DNA of 64,000 nt from Microvelia longipes (GCA_018340805.1 JACMZG010001914.1:30776899-30840898), one strand, 5' to 3'. Counted from the stretch's first letter, positions 1 to 13,777 are shown. Notes: generated by a model not told the origin, from the sequence alone. Numbers and translations: made by a program.

Positions 1-155
1 TTGTAAAGGGCTGAGGGTACTAGTTCAGTACTTCTTAGGTTGTTAAGGGCTGAGAGTACTACTTGTTCAGTGGTTGTAGGGATCTAAGGGTACTTTTTCA
101 GTGGTTGTTAGGTTGGTTGTTTAATGGTTTTAAGGGGGGAAAACTTGTTCAGTGG
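1..155. repeat. degenerate 40-46 bp tandem repeat at window edge
   Basis: AAGGG recurs at 6, 46, 86 and 132. Each time it is followed by a GTACT-like or GGGAAAAC segment and a TTCAGTGG or TTCAGT segment. The array probably continues left of the window. Confidence 0.7.
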
Positions 156-2560
156 CTGGACCGAATTTCGAACTACAACTAAAGTTATGACATTTGTTAT
201 ATGGCCACACAAATACACAAAAAAGCCAATATTTTTTCAAAGAAACTCGCTGAATTTGCATAAATTAACCATTTTTAGGTGTTTTTGGAAGAGCCATAAC
301 TTTGGTTGTTGTCATCTGATTTTATAATGATTAAACACTCGTTTTATAGAACATTTTATCAGCTTAAAAAAAGTTCTGTTCATGTTTTGCACCCGACCCT
401 TTGGGAACTACTTATTTAAAAAAAACTGAAATTTGTGCGATTTTATAAAATTTTGAGCATGGGCAATCATATGAAGGGCTCCACTTCCTATAGGTAGACT
501 ATGTTTTTTCTTCTAATTTAAGGTATATTTTCAGAAATATTTGGTTTCAAGTAGTACAAAATGAGTCACATTTTTTCAGGTCCGGCTCTTGAACTATTAA
601 CGAACAGTTGTTTTTCTTAATTACAATTTTAAGTATTATGTGTAAAAATGGAAAGAATAGTACTGGGTATATAAAATTTAATTCTTTAAGCATTAGAAGT
701 ATTTCTTGTAATAGGCGTTAAAGATTAAAGCTACGGGATTCCAGTCGTTTCTAACTCTACTGAGTTATTAAAAGAATAAATTATGTATTTACGAGGGATT
801 TAAGATTTGCGTAAGTCTGTTTTAATCTTTTGGACATATTTTTATATTTCTTGCAAGGTAAAATTTAAATTTATAACTTTATATTAAACTAATTTATAAC
901 CAGTTCCGGCATAAACCATGTCATTAGGCAAATCCTTAAGAAAGAAGGTTTTTTATATAGTAGTTTAAAAGAAAGGATTAAAGAATCCTGGAGGCCAAGA
1001 AAAAAAAGTAATTACTGTTTTAAATTTTAAAAAGAAGGTGCTGTTGTGCGGTAAGACGCGAGAGGGATTTTTTTTGTTAAGGTTTGGGGTGGTCGTTGAA
1101 AAGCCGGGCGAGGGATGAAGTATTAATCCGGTAAGAAGGGGACCCGGAGCTAGGAGGGGTCAGAAGAAGGGTGATGGAGGAGGGGGGCAAATCAGCTTAG
1201 CGAACAAAACCCCCGTCCGGGGATTATCTGAGAGTGAGGGGACGACGGGCTCTGGGTTTATCCTTCAGTAGCCGTCTCGGAGCTCTAACCTTACACATCG
1301 TTCTCATATCAAATAAACGTTATAACTTTAAGTGTTTTTTAACCGGTAACTGATCATTTCGAACCGTATCAATTTGCCGACTTTCGCGGTTGTTTGTGCG
1401 CATGTTGTGTTTTTATCGTTGGCAACTAACCAACACAGTTCACTTATAAAGTATCAACTTATCCCATTACCTTTGTGCTCTAAGAAAACTTATTAAACTT
1501 AAGTTAAAACAAAATGACATGACAATTAAACAAGTAAAGTATATCAATCTTATGATAACATAAAGGTCAGTGTATACAACTAGCGCCTCTATGCGGAATT
1601 AATGGAAACCAATGTCTTAAGACATTTCCTTTAACATTGCGATTTCCTAACTTTAAAATGGTAATATCTTGAAATTTTTAAAAGAATTTGTCATCTTAAA
1701 AAAAGAAAGGACTTAAAAGTTAATTTCAAATCAATCCGTTATATGTTAATTAAATTCCAGTTGTATTTTACGAAGAATATCTTCACTTGTCTTTAAAACA
1801 TAGATAAGCATCTTGTTTTTCTTTTTTTTTTTAAATCTTCAAGTTTATATCTTAAGTCCCGTAAGGAACCATAAAAACCTTCTCAACTGCAGTTGAATCC
1901 GTCCGAGTCTTCAAAGTCACGTTCGGTTTCCAAGAAGTGACATTCTTTCAGAAAACAAGTTGATATTGAGTAAATAAAACTATGACGGGCCGTTAAAGTG
2001 TTATAGGTTTTGATTTTATTTGACATTTTAAAAGATGTTTTAACTTATTAGTCAATCATTTGAAACGTGTTTTGTGTGAATAGTTTTACAATTATTTGTA
2101 TAATTTACTTGAAATAAACAATTTCAAAAGAATTTTAATCCAAGTGGGATTATACTAATCGTAACAACATAAATAAAAATCAAAAGATTAAAGCATAAAA
2201 TCAGAACTTTGTTTACATTGAGGCGCCAAGATATCAAAACTGGACTGAACTTGGTGATAAGGAGAATCAACTCAAGTCAATCGGGTTTTGAGATAAGATT
2301 AGTTTCTCACGTTACTTCAACTCCAGATTAATGGACTTGTTATCGTTGGATTTGTAAGAAATTGTTTTCATTCAGTGAAATGTGTCCAGTATTCCATTCT
2401 ATTATTAAGATTAGTTAGCATTCGAGATTAACAGCATTCAACAATAATGGTATTTTTTTATTTTATTGTTATTATTGCAGATTAGTATATTGCTTTTCAG
2501 GATTTATAGAAATGATCAAATATGGATACGTGATATATACATTTTTCTATTATAAATGAA
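156..2560. other. AT-rich stretch without a recognisable gene
   Basis: No exon-like frame with splice sites was seen. The exception to the AT-rich background is a purine-rich patch at about 1030-1280, with many GGG runs, for example GGGGACCCGGAGC and CCCCCGTCCGGGG. It carries no open frame over 60 codons. It could be a transposon remnant or part of an untranslated exon. Confidence 0.45.
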
Positions 2561-2589
2561 CATTACTTCGTCCGTAAATATCTCTGTAG

Positions 2590-2625
2590 TACGTGATAAC
2601 TTTCGCACGCATTGATTGAACTAAA
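2590..2625 (+). repeat. fragment of dispersed element (copy E)
   Basis: The segment ACGTGATAACTTTCGCACGC matches the core of copies A-D (CACGATAACTTTCGAACGC). It is followed by ATTGAACTAAACGAAATTTG. Confidence 0.45.
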
Positions 2626-2711
2626 CGAAATTTGTTTAATCTGACTCGAACTGTAAACATGGATGGCACTACTGGTAATATACGAAGTAACAATAGTTTA
2701 TATATTTACAG

Positions 2712-3060
2712 GGCTTTGGTCTGTAGGCGCCGGCCCCAGGGGCCGATGCGCGACCCAGTGAACCCACTGTGGCCGCTTCGCAGCAACATTGTTGATGTTT
2801 TATTCTATTTTTTTTAATTGTTTTATTATTGTTTGTTGTTACATGACATGTTGCCATGTATTAAGCAAGTTTTCGTCGCCTCACCTTACAACCAGCCTTG
2901 CTTAGCGGGCCTCAGAGGCTCGCTGTGGTCCCTCCAGGGCCATGTAGTATAGTATCCATTTATACAGCCAAGTAGTATAGTAGCCAAGTAGTATAGTATC
3001 CATTTATACAGCAAGATGTGTAGCGTTAACTATTATCTTACACCCCTGTATAGTAAAAAC
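2712..3060. repeat. GC-rich hairpin patch with short duplicated units
   Basis: A GC-rich segment contains the palindrome GGCCCCAGGGGCC and the motif CCGCTTCGCAG on the - strand (2773-2783), which is also found near 41642 and 51587. It is followed at 2944-3015 by repeats of AAGTAGTATAGTA and ATCCATTTATACAGC. It looks like transposon-derived sequence; family unknown. Confidence 0.5.
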
Positions 3061-3078
3061 ACGAGGCTTTCCGCCTCT

Positions 3079-3204
3079 AGCAAATTTTCAAAGAAAATTG
3101 AGCCTATGAGGTTTGGCTCATGGAGGGGGGGGTAGGGTAGAGTTTGTATATTTTAAAGGTAGGGCTAAATCGAATTATATATATATATATTTATAATACA
3201 TATA

Positions 3205-3269
<65 letters not shown>

Positions 3270-3306
3270 CTATATATCTATATATATATATATATATAAT
3301 TATTAT

Positions 3307-3343
<37 letters not shown>

Positions 3344-3540
3344 ATATAATATTGTTGTTGTTCCTAGACGTTTCTATGGGACACGATAACTTTCGAACGC
3401 TTTCTTAGATCAAAATGATACATGGTACACTAACTCAGCTTAGATGTTAATGTCCAAACACCCCAAGTTTATAATATATGTGTGACTTCATTAACCTACA
3501 ATGATGACCCCACAAACGTTTAAAAAATCACAAATAAAGA
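3079..3540 (+). repeat. dispersed element copy A with internal (TA)n
   Basis: The left part begins AGCAAATTTTCAAAGAAAAT and includes a CATGGAGGGGGGG stretch. The middle is the (TA)n tract at 3174-3351. The right part begins TTCCTAGACGTTTCTATGGG, then CACGATAACTTTCGAACGC, and ends near AAAAAATCACAAATAAAG. Both parts recur on the - strand at 15288-15431 (copy C), and the right part at 19545-19765 (copy D, - strand) and 12439-12560 (copy B). I saw no terminal inverted repeats or coding capacity. Confidence 0.7.
3174..3351. repeat. (TA)n microsatellite inside copy A
   Basis: About 178 bp of alternating TA with a few interruptions such as TTATTATTA. Confidence 0.97.
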
Positions 3541-4445
3541 TTTATAAAGATAAAGTGTTTAGATTGGGCTGAAATATTTTACTCATACATAACTATGTAT
3601 GTTTCACAAAAATACTGAGTTCCATTATATTATCAGCTCTAGTTTTGAATTTATTGCTTGACATATATAGCATAATGTAAACAAATCACGTTTTTTGACT
3701 AAAACATTTGAAAATTTGCCGATATCGTGGCAGAATTCTACTTATTTAAGCTAGTAATTTAACAAACTGATATAGGATAACAACCATGTAGCCAATTCCA
3801 ACGCCGCGTAGTGTCCAGTAGGCCTAAGGCCTCTTGTTTTACTCTTTGGTGATAACTTTATAATGAAGTTATTTGCCAATTGCGCCACTGAAAATGGTCT
3901 TTCTGCTTTACATGCCTACTTAGTTCGCTGTGATTCCGCGAATGTAATTTTTGTCCTGTCTGACTTGGGACAGTAGGCCAACGAAGGCGGATTAGGACAG
4001 AACCGATCTTCCTACTCCTCGTTAAATTCAGTCATTCGACAACCTTATAAGCCTCATTTTCATGATGAAAATTTGCTTAAAGTTATCAAATAATTATCAG
4101 TAGATAAAAACTTTAAATGTGCGAAAATCAGATAAAATATTACCAGCGGTGCTTGCAAAGCTCCAATTTGGGACCCTTGAGTGGTTTGTCGCATGACATC
4201 TGTACCTGTCAGGTAGCGTTGTCATCTTAGCAACTAGAGAAAGATTATTAAAGTAGGGGGATATACTAAAATAAAAGATAAATCATGTGCCTTTTAATTT
4301 TACACTTAAAAGGCTAGACTGTTTAAGCCATCCGTTTTTATTTAAAATTTTGGCCTCTGCAGTTGTAACATAACATGTGGATACATGTTAACATACATAA
4401 ACATGTGGCATGTGGACATAGCTTTTGTGTTACACACTCAAACAA
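3541..4445. other. gene-free stretch
   Basis: AT-rich sequence with no recognisable exon, RNA gene or clear repeat. Confidence 0.45.
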
Positions 4446-4918
4446 GATTTAAAATCTTGTTAGTACCTCTAATTTATCTACCTTTGCTTTTTACACTACT
4501 TCTAATCTATCGGCCTTTACTTCTTACACTACTTCTATTCTATCTGTCTTTACTCTAGACTTCTTAACATCTATCTGCCATTACTCTTTTACTTCTAATT
4601 ATCTCTTTACTTCTACACTACTTCAATAAATATCGGCTTTACTCTACACTCTTCTATTCTATCTGCTTACTCTTAGACTTCTTCTAATCTATCGCCTTTA
4701 TACATTACTTCTATCTATCTGCCTTTACTTTTTACACTACTTCAAATCTATCGGCCTTTACTTCTTACACAACTTCTAATCTAACTGCCTTTACTTCTTA
4801 CACTACTTCTAATCTATCTGCCTTTACTTCTTACACTACTTCTAATATATCTGCCTTTACTTCTTACACTACTTCTAATCTATCTGCCTTTACTTCTTAC
4901 ACTACTTCTAATCTATGC
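4446..4918. repeat. 33-bp minisatellite
   Basis: The unit is ACTTCTAATCTATCTGCC followed by TTTACTTCTTACACT. Starts at 4805 and 4838 show the exact 33-bp period. The right-hand copies (about 4750-4918) are nearly identical. Copies left of about 4700 carry many substitutions and small deletions. Confidence 0.93.
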
Positions 4919-6035
4919 TGATTTAGGTACAGCTGTAATAACTAAGGTATTTCAGAATGTTAAAAGAAGTGATTTAAGGGGGACGAAGAATTGGCCACTT
5001 TCGGATATCTCCTGTAGTGGGACTTGATTTTTTAAATAAAATTTCATCAATGTTCCTTCTTCTTATTATAACAGATAGACGATTAGTAAGAGTAGACGAC
5101 ACCTGCCTATTCTGAGACCTACAAATTTTATATCAAAGCACAAATTTACTTTTCAAATGTTTAAAGAATTTAAAATCTTCTTCTTATCTTTAAGTTTAGT
5201 CGTAACTTATACATAGTTTTCTTGTAAACATACATAAAACTTCCCTCCTACGTAAAAAATATAAAATATACTTATAAAAATTGCAAAAAAAAAGGAGTTA
5301 AGTAAGAAACTTTTTGCTATTAAAATCCTATATAAAATATGACTGTTTTTAATTCGTTTTAAGTCTAATCCTTTCTGGGTGCTAATAACTTTGTATGGAA
5401 GAGGTCAAAAATCCAAACCGTTTATGAATATTATCGCTTAAATATTAAAAAAATGCCGCGTTAAAACTAAATAAAAACTCGTAAAAAAACAAGGCCGCTT
5501 AAGATATTTATAGTAAGAGGGATCTGAGCTATAAATTATAAAGTATAATCGGCGATTAAATTTTAAACGTCGGATTAAGAACAATATGATTAGCTGGTAC
5601 GATTATTAATCCTACTTAACGTCAAAATACAGATTTTTATAGAACTCAGAGGATTTACCGGATTAAATACTGTTCAGGCCAAGGTTTGTCAAGTAAAACC
5701 TACTTATGTCTATCGATAACTTATCAAATAATTTACCTTTTATTAAGTTAGTCACTTTATAAAAGGAATTCTTAAATTGACAACAAAGTTAGTATCATTT
5801 TGATCATTTTAATTTTTAACTTGTAGGTATATTTAAATAGCTGTTAATTATTTTTACTTTAAGAATGATCTGTAAAATGTATACTGCATACACACGGCAT
5901 TTCATAAGACTCAAGAGCTAAAAGGATTAACTATAAAAAAGTATTAATAAAAACTTTTGTGTAAAATGTTGCATATTAATTATTTTTAAAGTTTATAGTT
6001 GTGAGATTATGTAAATTTATAATTATTATAAATAG
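4919..6035. other. gene-free stretch
   Basis: AT-rich sequence with no supported feature. Confidence 0.45.
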
Positions 6036-6745
6036 GCTACTTTATATTTAGTAATGCATAATACTGACGAGGTGCAAGGTTAGACAACGTCTCGGTTTTA
6101 GTAATGCATGAATATGTGCGAGTTTGGAAAACGATCTGGTTTATGTTTAGTATTGCATAGTACAGACTATGTGCGAGTTTAGAAAACAATCTAGTTGATG
6201 TTTAGTAATGCATAATATAGACTATGTTCAAGGTTAAAAAACGTCCTAGTTTTTGGTAATGCATATTATAGACTGTGTGCAAGTTTAGAAAACGATCTAG
6301 TTGATGTGTAGTAATGCATAATAAGACTATGTTCAAGGTTAGAAACGTCCTAGTTTTTGGTATGCATAAATATAGACTTGTGCAAGTTTTAGAAAAACGA
6401 TCTAGTTGATGAGTAGTAATGCATAATATAGACTATGTTCAAGGTTAGAAAACGTCCTAGTTTTTGGTAATGCATAATATAGACTGTGTGCAAGTTTAGA
6501 AAACGATCTAGTTGATGAGTAGTAATGCATAATATAGACTATGTTCAAGGTTAGAAAACGTCCTAGTTTTTGGTAATGCATAATATAGACTGTGTGCAAG
6601 TTTAGAAAACGATCTAGTTGATGAGTAGTAATGCATAATATAGACTATGTTCAAGGTTAGAAAACGTCCTAGTTTTTGGTAATGCATAATACAGACTGTG
6701 TGCGGGTTTAGAAAAGATCTAAGTGATGTTTAGTAATGTATAATC
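6036..6745. repeat. dimeric tandem repeat, 106-bp higher-order period
   Basis: Two related subunits of about 53 bp alternate. Both start TAATGCATAATATAGACT. One continues ATGTTCAAGGTTAGAAAACG, the other GTGTGCAAGTTTAGAAAACG. The marker GAGTAGTAATGCAT falls at 6411, 6517 and 6623, giving an exact 106-bp period. The left copies are more diverged and have small indels near 6320-6400. A - strand reading frame at 6402-6599 is a by-product of the repeat. Confidence 0.95.
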
Positions 6746-8355
6746 CGTAGCATTTTCAGGGCTACTTTTGCTGTCTAATCGCCTGCAAACCAACACCCTT
6801 ATTCTAAATTAAACAAACGTAAAATATAGCACTCCACTCGCCCCCTATATCAAAATTCATTTCTTTAAATGACGTCATCTGTATTTATGTATAAATGTAT
6901 GTATAGTCACTTAGAATAAAGCTAGACTATTTGTGTCATTTGATTTAACATCTCAAAACTATTAAATAAGGACACTTTGTTCGAATCCACCGGTTGGTTT
7001 CAAGTATTTTCAAAAACGGAAAAAAAATAAACCTACCTCAATATTTTGGGTGGGTTTACCCTTTTACAAGTGTGAATAAAGACTATATACTTATATATAT
7101 TTATATTTGTGTGTGTATGTACTTATATAAACTGAAGGGGCCATAGCGAGCTATGTCTAACTCCCAGACATTTTAATTGCAATTTAACATAAATTACATA
7201 CTAATCTACTGAAATCCATTTTAATTAATTCAGTTATTCAGTCAAAAATTAATTTAATTACCTCATTGTTTATTGTTATAAATCTTCACATCCATTGTGC
7301 ACCGAAAACTGTGCAATTTCAAATTTATATACTATTTGCATTTGAATGTTTTATAATTATTATTTATGATCTACAATAATCCATAATATTCTTCTGTGTC
7401 GCAAAACAAACTACCCAATGTGGATCTCATGTTTTCTACTGTTCCAAGGTTCAAACTTTTATTCAATTAATTTACTCGTTCTTACACATCAATTAGTCTG
7501 TCATCCATAATGTATTAAGAAGACACATTTATTGGTTTGTAAATACTTGAACGTAGATGTTTAGTGATAACGACGATATTTCTTTTTCTATTGATGCTAT
7601 GCTGCAAAGCAAATATAAGTACGTTGGACTTGAAAACATTTTAGAACGCTACTTAAGTTTAAGTAAGGCCTAGTCTTACAGGACTAAGCTGTTAAGTTCC
7701 GATTTTTAGAATATAGTGTGTACATCGGAGATGTCCTGCATCCTTGAAAATGCAATTTCGCCATAAAAGCGTCAGACGCATTATCTGCAATAATGCAGGC
7801 ACCGCCGAAAACCTGAACTTTCCTTACAATAACCCGATTCTAAACGTAGTTTATGATAACTTTAGTTATAGTCATAAAATTAATTTATAATATTTTACTT
7901 ATTAATCCTATATTTATTGTAACGTTATACCTGTTTGAAAATAATTAACTAATCATGAGAAAATATTAAATATTTTAACAAATTGCATTTACAAAGGATT
8001 TTAATACGAGTAAATAGAATTATAACCATGAAGATAAAGAATAAAAAAAATTAATTTTCTTAATTAAGTATTTAACGTATAATTAAGGAAATCCGGATAA
8101 AAAATAAGAAAAATTATAATTTATAAGCATTACCACAATATAAATTACTGTTGGGTTTTGCTTTTTTTATTTCTATTATAATACGGGAAGCATTGTAGTG
8201 ACAAATGCATGAGATATATATTACCAATTTTTTCTTAAAATGCACTCATTCATTCCTCGTTTCAGCGCAAAATGAAATAAATAGTGTCTGACAGATTAAA
8301 TTTAACATGAATTAATCAGATGTATCATCATGTGTGGATGTATGTCTACATTCTG
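6746..8355. other. gene-free stretch
   Basis: AT-rich sequence with no supported gene. A GTTCGAATCC string at about 6979 resembles a Pol III B box, but no tRNA fold could be built around it. Confidence 0.4.
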
Positions 8356-8357
8356 TT

Positions 8358-8505
8358 CTTGTTGTTAGCTACTTGTTTTTGTTTGTTGTTAGCTAATTGT
8401 TTTTACTTATAGTTAACTGCTTTTTTTTATTGTGTTTTGACTAATAGTTTTCACTTGTTGTTAGCTTCTTGGTTTTTATTTGTTGTTGGCTATTGTTTTT
8501 AAGAC
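8358..8505. repeat. 24-bp degenerate tandem repeat
   Basis: TTGTTGTTAGCT or a variant starts at 8359, 8383, 8407, 8431, 8455 and 8480, with T-rich sequence between. Confidence 0.85.
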
Positions 8506-8649
8506 GTTTTTACTTTTCCTCGTTAATATAGTTGGTATACAGGAAAAGTATTGTGTTTGCAAAAAATACGAAACCGGTATGTCACCAGAATTATTCGTTA
8601 CAGGTGTTTTTAAGGCCTCCTAAGTGGTTTTCACGAAGTAGCCTGCCTG

Positions 8650-9110
8650 TATGTGTGTGTGTGTGAGTGTCTATTATTATCGTAGCTCCTAGTATATTTA
8701 TGCTAGAGAGTTGAAACTTTGTCATAAATTAGTTAGTCTACCGCTATAGTTGTGCTATTCAAAAAAAATTTTTTTTATTACGTCATTAACCGCAATAATA
8801 ACTCAGCAACAATTTTAAAAATCATAAAATGCGGAAAAATTATGCGATTACGTTGAGATTTAGCACGCGTGTAGCTATGTAAAATACTAACATATGTGCC
8901 AAGTTTTATCTCATTATCAGCATTAGTTCAATTTTAATCAATGACTTATGTACATTCTCAAAAAATTGTATAAACTCAGGACATTGTCCAATTAAGTTGA
9001 AATTTGGTACAAGTGTAAACCTTTACTTAATAAATAAGTACACTAAGTTTCGTTTCAAAACGACTAGTTTATCAAGGAGCTTTGTCGGATTATAAAGTTA
9101 AGCTGCATTA
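8650..9110. repeat. three diverged ~143-bp modules
   Basis: A (TG)n run at about 8651-8665 is followed by modules starting TTGAAACTTTGTC (8711), TTGAGATTTAGCACGCGTGT (8853) and TTGAAATTTGGTACAAGTGT (8997). Each continues with a stretch resembling CCAAGTTTTATCTC or CTAAGTTTCGTTTC. Spacings are 142 and 144 bp. It is probably an old repetitive element; family not recognised. Confidence 0.5.
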
Positions 9111-9114
9111 AGCG

Positions 9115-10335
9115 TGGTCAGTGCCAGGATTGGTGACCGCTAGAATAAAAAATATGTATTTACTATAAATTTAAAAAGACTGGAGGATAAGCGTAACAAA
9201 TCCGATATATTGACAAAAAGTTCCGAGGAACTCCGTACCCGATTTTTTAAATAAAATGTACTCTCGTACCGAAAAAAATCAAGCTATAGTTAGTTGAAAT
9301 TGTGATGGTACTAGTTGAAATTTTGGACTTTGTTTAATGGAACAAACTTATTCATTAAGTATGAACATTATTCATTAAGACATTGGTTTTTAACTTTTAA
9401 TGTTTAATTCAATTATTAATTCAAATTCATAAAAATTATTAAACCTAATATCTATTGTTCATTAAAAAAAATAATGAATTCAGACTCCTTCAATTAGAAA
9501 ACTAGTAAAGGTGAAGATGGGTAGGTTTACGTAGAACTTCAAATACAAAGGGTCTGAGTCAAAAACAGACACATAGATCCTAAACGACCCTAAACGCTTG
9601 AAAAGAGGAATACCGGGAATTTTTATTGCATTAGAAAGTCAAGGGATCAAGGGCTAATAACCGGTGTAATAGGGCCTAGCATGTTCCAACAATTGAGATA
9701 TTTATGTTTTTATGTTCTTGCCTTTTGGTTCAGATATTATTTTGGGGTAAAGTTAACTTTAAATAGTTTAGTAATGATGTCAGAAGTAAAATAGTTTATG
9801 ACTGGTTTCTTTAATATTGCAGGAAAAAATCAAAACGAAACATGTTGCTAGTTGCTATGGTGTTTTAATAATAGGCTTTGTTATCTCATAAGGTGACTAT
9901 GCACACAAGAATAACACTATTGGCAGTTACAAGGTTTGTGTAAGCAGCTTCATCATTACCATACCTAAAGTGACGTCATAAAATATACATTAAACTCTAA
10001 ATCATTATGTTTTCAAAATGTTAGTAACAAGTTCAAGTAGCAGCTTCAGGGGCCGATCCAAGAACGGGCTTTTGTCATTGTTTTTTACTTACCTCCTATT
10101 ATAATTTTTAACGTGTTCGTCAATATTATGATATTGAAGTGTGAAATATGAAATTTCGCAAGAAGAAACAAGAAAATCATCGACTAAGCTAATAAAGCAT
10201 CACTGATTACAAAGTTGACATAGTTTTTAAGTCTAAGCATTGTAATTTAACTGATAAACAGAACGTTTATCAACTGTTATCGAACAGCCAAATAGAATGT
10301 TTTGGGGCGTACCTATATTCATTGAATATTAGGAT
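9115..10335. other. gene-free stretch
   Basis: AT-rich sequence with no supported feature. Confidence 0.4.
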
Positions 10336-10337
10336 TT

Positions 10338-10406
<69 letters not shown>

Positions 10407-10415
10407 ATATATATA

Positions 10416-10468
<53 letters not shown>

Positions 10469-10484
10469 TATATATTATATATTA
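10338..10484. repeat. (TA)n microsatellite
   Basis: About 147 bp of TA repeat with several single-base phase shifts. Flanks show no obvious inverted arms. Confidence 0.97.
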
Positions 10485-12035
10485 AAAAAGAAATCGCGTA
10501 ATTTATTTAACGCTTCAAAATATTGAAATTGAAAAAAGAAGATTCATCATGCATGTTATGTCGTCACGACGGTACATGCAGAAAAGAATATATCTTCTTT
10601 ACTAAAAGGACAAATAAATCGCGTTACGCCAAAATTGCCTTACTCCTGGCCCCAACTTTATGAATGACCCTATATTCGTTATCCCTTATCTAACAATAAA
10701 GTTCAAAACAGAGTTTATCTCAAATACAAATATACCTTACATTTTTTACAACCTACTGCATTTCAAATAAAATAATTTTTAACGAATTTCCTTGGACAAT
10801 ATAGTGTGTTTGTTTCTTTTTTTTTCTTTTAAAAAGACAAAGTAAGGAGTGTCCTCTTATTAATTTTAAGTTCTAATCTAAGTCACAACTCTAACCTGTA
10901 TTTGACTTCTTTTGTTTCTCTCTACCTGTTGTTAGATTGTCAGATACTCATTGTGTGTTCCACCACATATAACACTGTTAATCATTACTTTATATTCATG
11001 TTATTACTTTAAGCCTCAACTTATTACTAATCTTGATCGTTTTTTAGTATTGTTTTTTTTCTGGTCTGAACATTTGTTAGTTATGTCACGCTGTTTGGCA
11101 CTACTCCCAATCTCTTAAGCTTAAGAATTTTCTATAATAATGATTCACCTTAATAAACGACCTGTTTGAAAATCTATAAACGTATTGAATAAAGTTTAAT
11201 ATAAAAATAACTGTTCAGTGTGTTCTTTCTATTGTAGGTACGTAAAATTCGAATCATCTCAATATTTAAGTAAAAGATTAAAATATAAATATTTTACCTA
11301 CTTAAAATTATCAAACCTAAATCAAAAACCAATTTTTAAATAATATTTTTGTTTACTAAGTTAAGTTTGATTCAATTCCATATATAGGTTTACATATATG
11401 ATTTTTTTTAAATCTCCAATGTTATAGTGGTTTTAAATTCGATATCCTAGGAATATTTTTGTTTTAAATTATCCAGGTAGTTGTCATTTCCGATTCTTTG
11501 TCATTAGACATTCCTATTTGTTTTGTTTTTATTTTTGTTTCAAATAATGTGTTGTTTTGTTTTTTGTCTTAAAGTCCAAAAAGTTTTATTGTATGCTGTA
11601 TTAAGAATTAAAGCAAGGTATATGCCACTTCTTGGTTTCACTTTCTTTAGAAAATATGCTTTAACCCATAGAGATTTTGTTTCTAGAGAGGCTCTGTTAT
11701 AAGCATCTCTACTTACATTAAACATTAGGGGTACCACTAAGTTGGGCTTTCTAACTAAAGAAAGCAAAGATCTATCGAAATTTATTGATTTTAGTAGTAT
11801 ATTAACAGATACCCCGAAGAGCAATAAAGAAGACATCCTTGCCCGGCCTATCATACATTTAGCATGGACGATGAAAAAGTAATACTTATAATAAACTGTA
11901 AAGCAGCAAAATAAAAGTTTATATTTAATATTTTTTAATTTTATTTTCTTTAGCCTAATAGGTGCCAACTTTTTGACTTCGTTTTTATTTAATAATTAAT
12001 TCTTACTGGTCCTCATATTATGATTTTAGCTGTGA
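10485..12035. other. gene-free stretch with an unassigned - strand frame
   Basis: A 142-codon open frame runs on the - strand at 11540-11968. Its product is rich in Lys, Ile, Leu, Phe and Tyr and resembles no family I know. It has no splice or start context and no conserved motif, so I do not call it a gene. The rest is AT-rich DNA. Confidence 0.4.
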
Positions 12036-12039
12036 CAGG

Positions 12040-12560
<521 letters not shown>

Positions 12561-12564
12561 TGAC

Positions 12565-13690
12565 CTAAAATTAAAAACGCCTATACTACTGTGTAGTCTT
12601 AATTTAAATTTCGGCCAAGGGCTCAAGGGATTTTTTTATTAAACCAATAATCAAATAAGTAAAAAGCGTTATCAAGCAATCTAAGATGAAGCAAACACAG
12701 ATCTTACCATAATATTTAATGTCAATACGTGTTAAATTTGACAATGTTTCTTTGTGATTCGATGCTCTGTGATTCCCACGAAACTAACTCTTAATCTGAA
12801 TATCATCTCGAGTAATAACCCTTATATCTTGTGTGATTTTATGACCTAAAGTGTTTCTCTTATCGCTTTATCTGTGTCCCTTTTTTGAATTTATATCATA
12901 TGATATTCATAGTCCTAACCCTTTCTAGTATATAGATATGATTTTTAAAATCGTCACACGGGTTGTCTAATCCGATTCCATGATTTGTATTTGTTCCACC
13001 CTGTTGAATCCAAATATTTTATTGTATTTTTGTTTAAAGGAAAAAGGATCAGGAATGTTTTTTTAGAATCCTTAGGGTTGCAGAGAAGCAGGTACCTTCT
13101 CGGGATAATCCCAGGTAACATCGGGATGTTTTTGTACCGTTAGTCCTTCGGACTGTCTGTCCCTTCAAACCTAATGTTTATGACAGCACTAAGCATAAAT
13201 CAAGCCTTTGCCATGCCATCTATAACCCGGGGCCAAATTACTTCAGCCATAAAAACTTTACAATGCTACCTGACTGTAAACTTCGCTGACCCTTTCCAGA
13301 GTCAATGTTAAGGATCGCCTCTTTCCATACACTTAAGCGGGTACAATAAAAATGTACTATTGCATATTTTTACTAACTTAACATTTTTTGTCAAGACTTT
13401 TTTACTTACTTTCTCTTTACGGGCCTGTCTCTCAATTTAAAACATGATGTAATAACATAGTTTTAAACATTTTATTATTTCAACAAAAATGTCATTTAAA
13501 ACACTTGTCAATCTAGATAAAACGTTTAGGCTAAGAATTAAAATTAAATTCGTAAGATCGTTTTTTGCCTATTCCTAATACTTGTAGGGGATCTAATAAT
13601 AGTCAAAGTCTCATTCTGAAAATTTACAATTTACTGTAAGCACTCATACCCCCGCATAATTTATTATTTGTACCTAAAAATGTGACTCAT
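12565..13690. other. gene-free stretch
   Basis: Includes a patch at 13070-13330 that is less AT-rich, with GGGATAATCCC (about 13101) and short open frames below 60 codons. No identifiable gene. Confidence 0.4.
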
Positions 13691-13693
13691 TTA

Positions 13694-13716
13694 TAATATA
13701 TATATATAATATATAT

Positions 13717-13773
<57 letters not shown>

Positions 13774-13777
13774 ATAA
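13694..13777. repeat. (TA)n microsatellite
   Basis: About 84 bp of TA repeat with three AA/TT phase shifts. Confidence 0.96.

Noticed and set aside
2632..2857. Overlapping + and - strand frames near the GC-rich patch
   Set aside because: They follow the GC-rich hairpin sequence and lack splice sites or protein similarity.
6402..6599. - strand frame with repeated LYYAL peptide
   Set aside because: Product of the 106-bp tandem repeat; 106 is not divisible by three and the frame is not maintained along the array.
11540..11968. 142-codon - strand frame
   Set aside because: AT-driven amino-acid composition, no recognisable motif, no splice or promoter context, and it sits in unremarkable AT-rich DNA.
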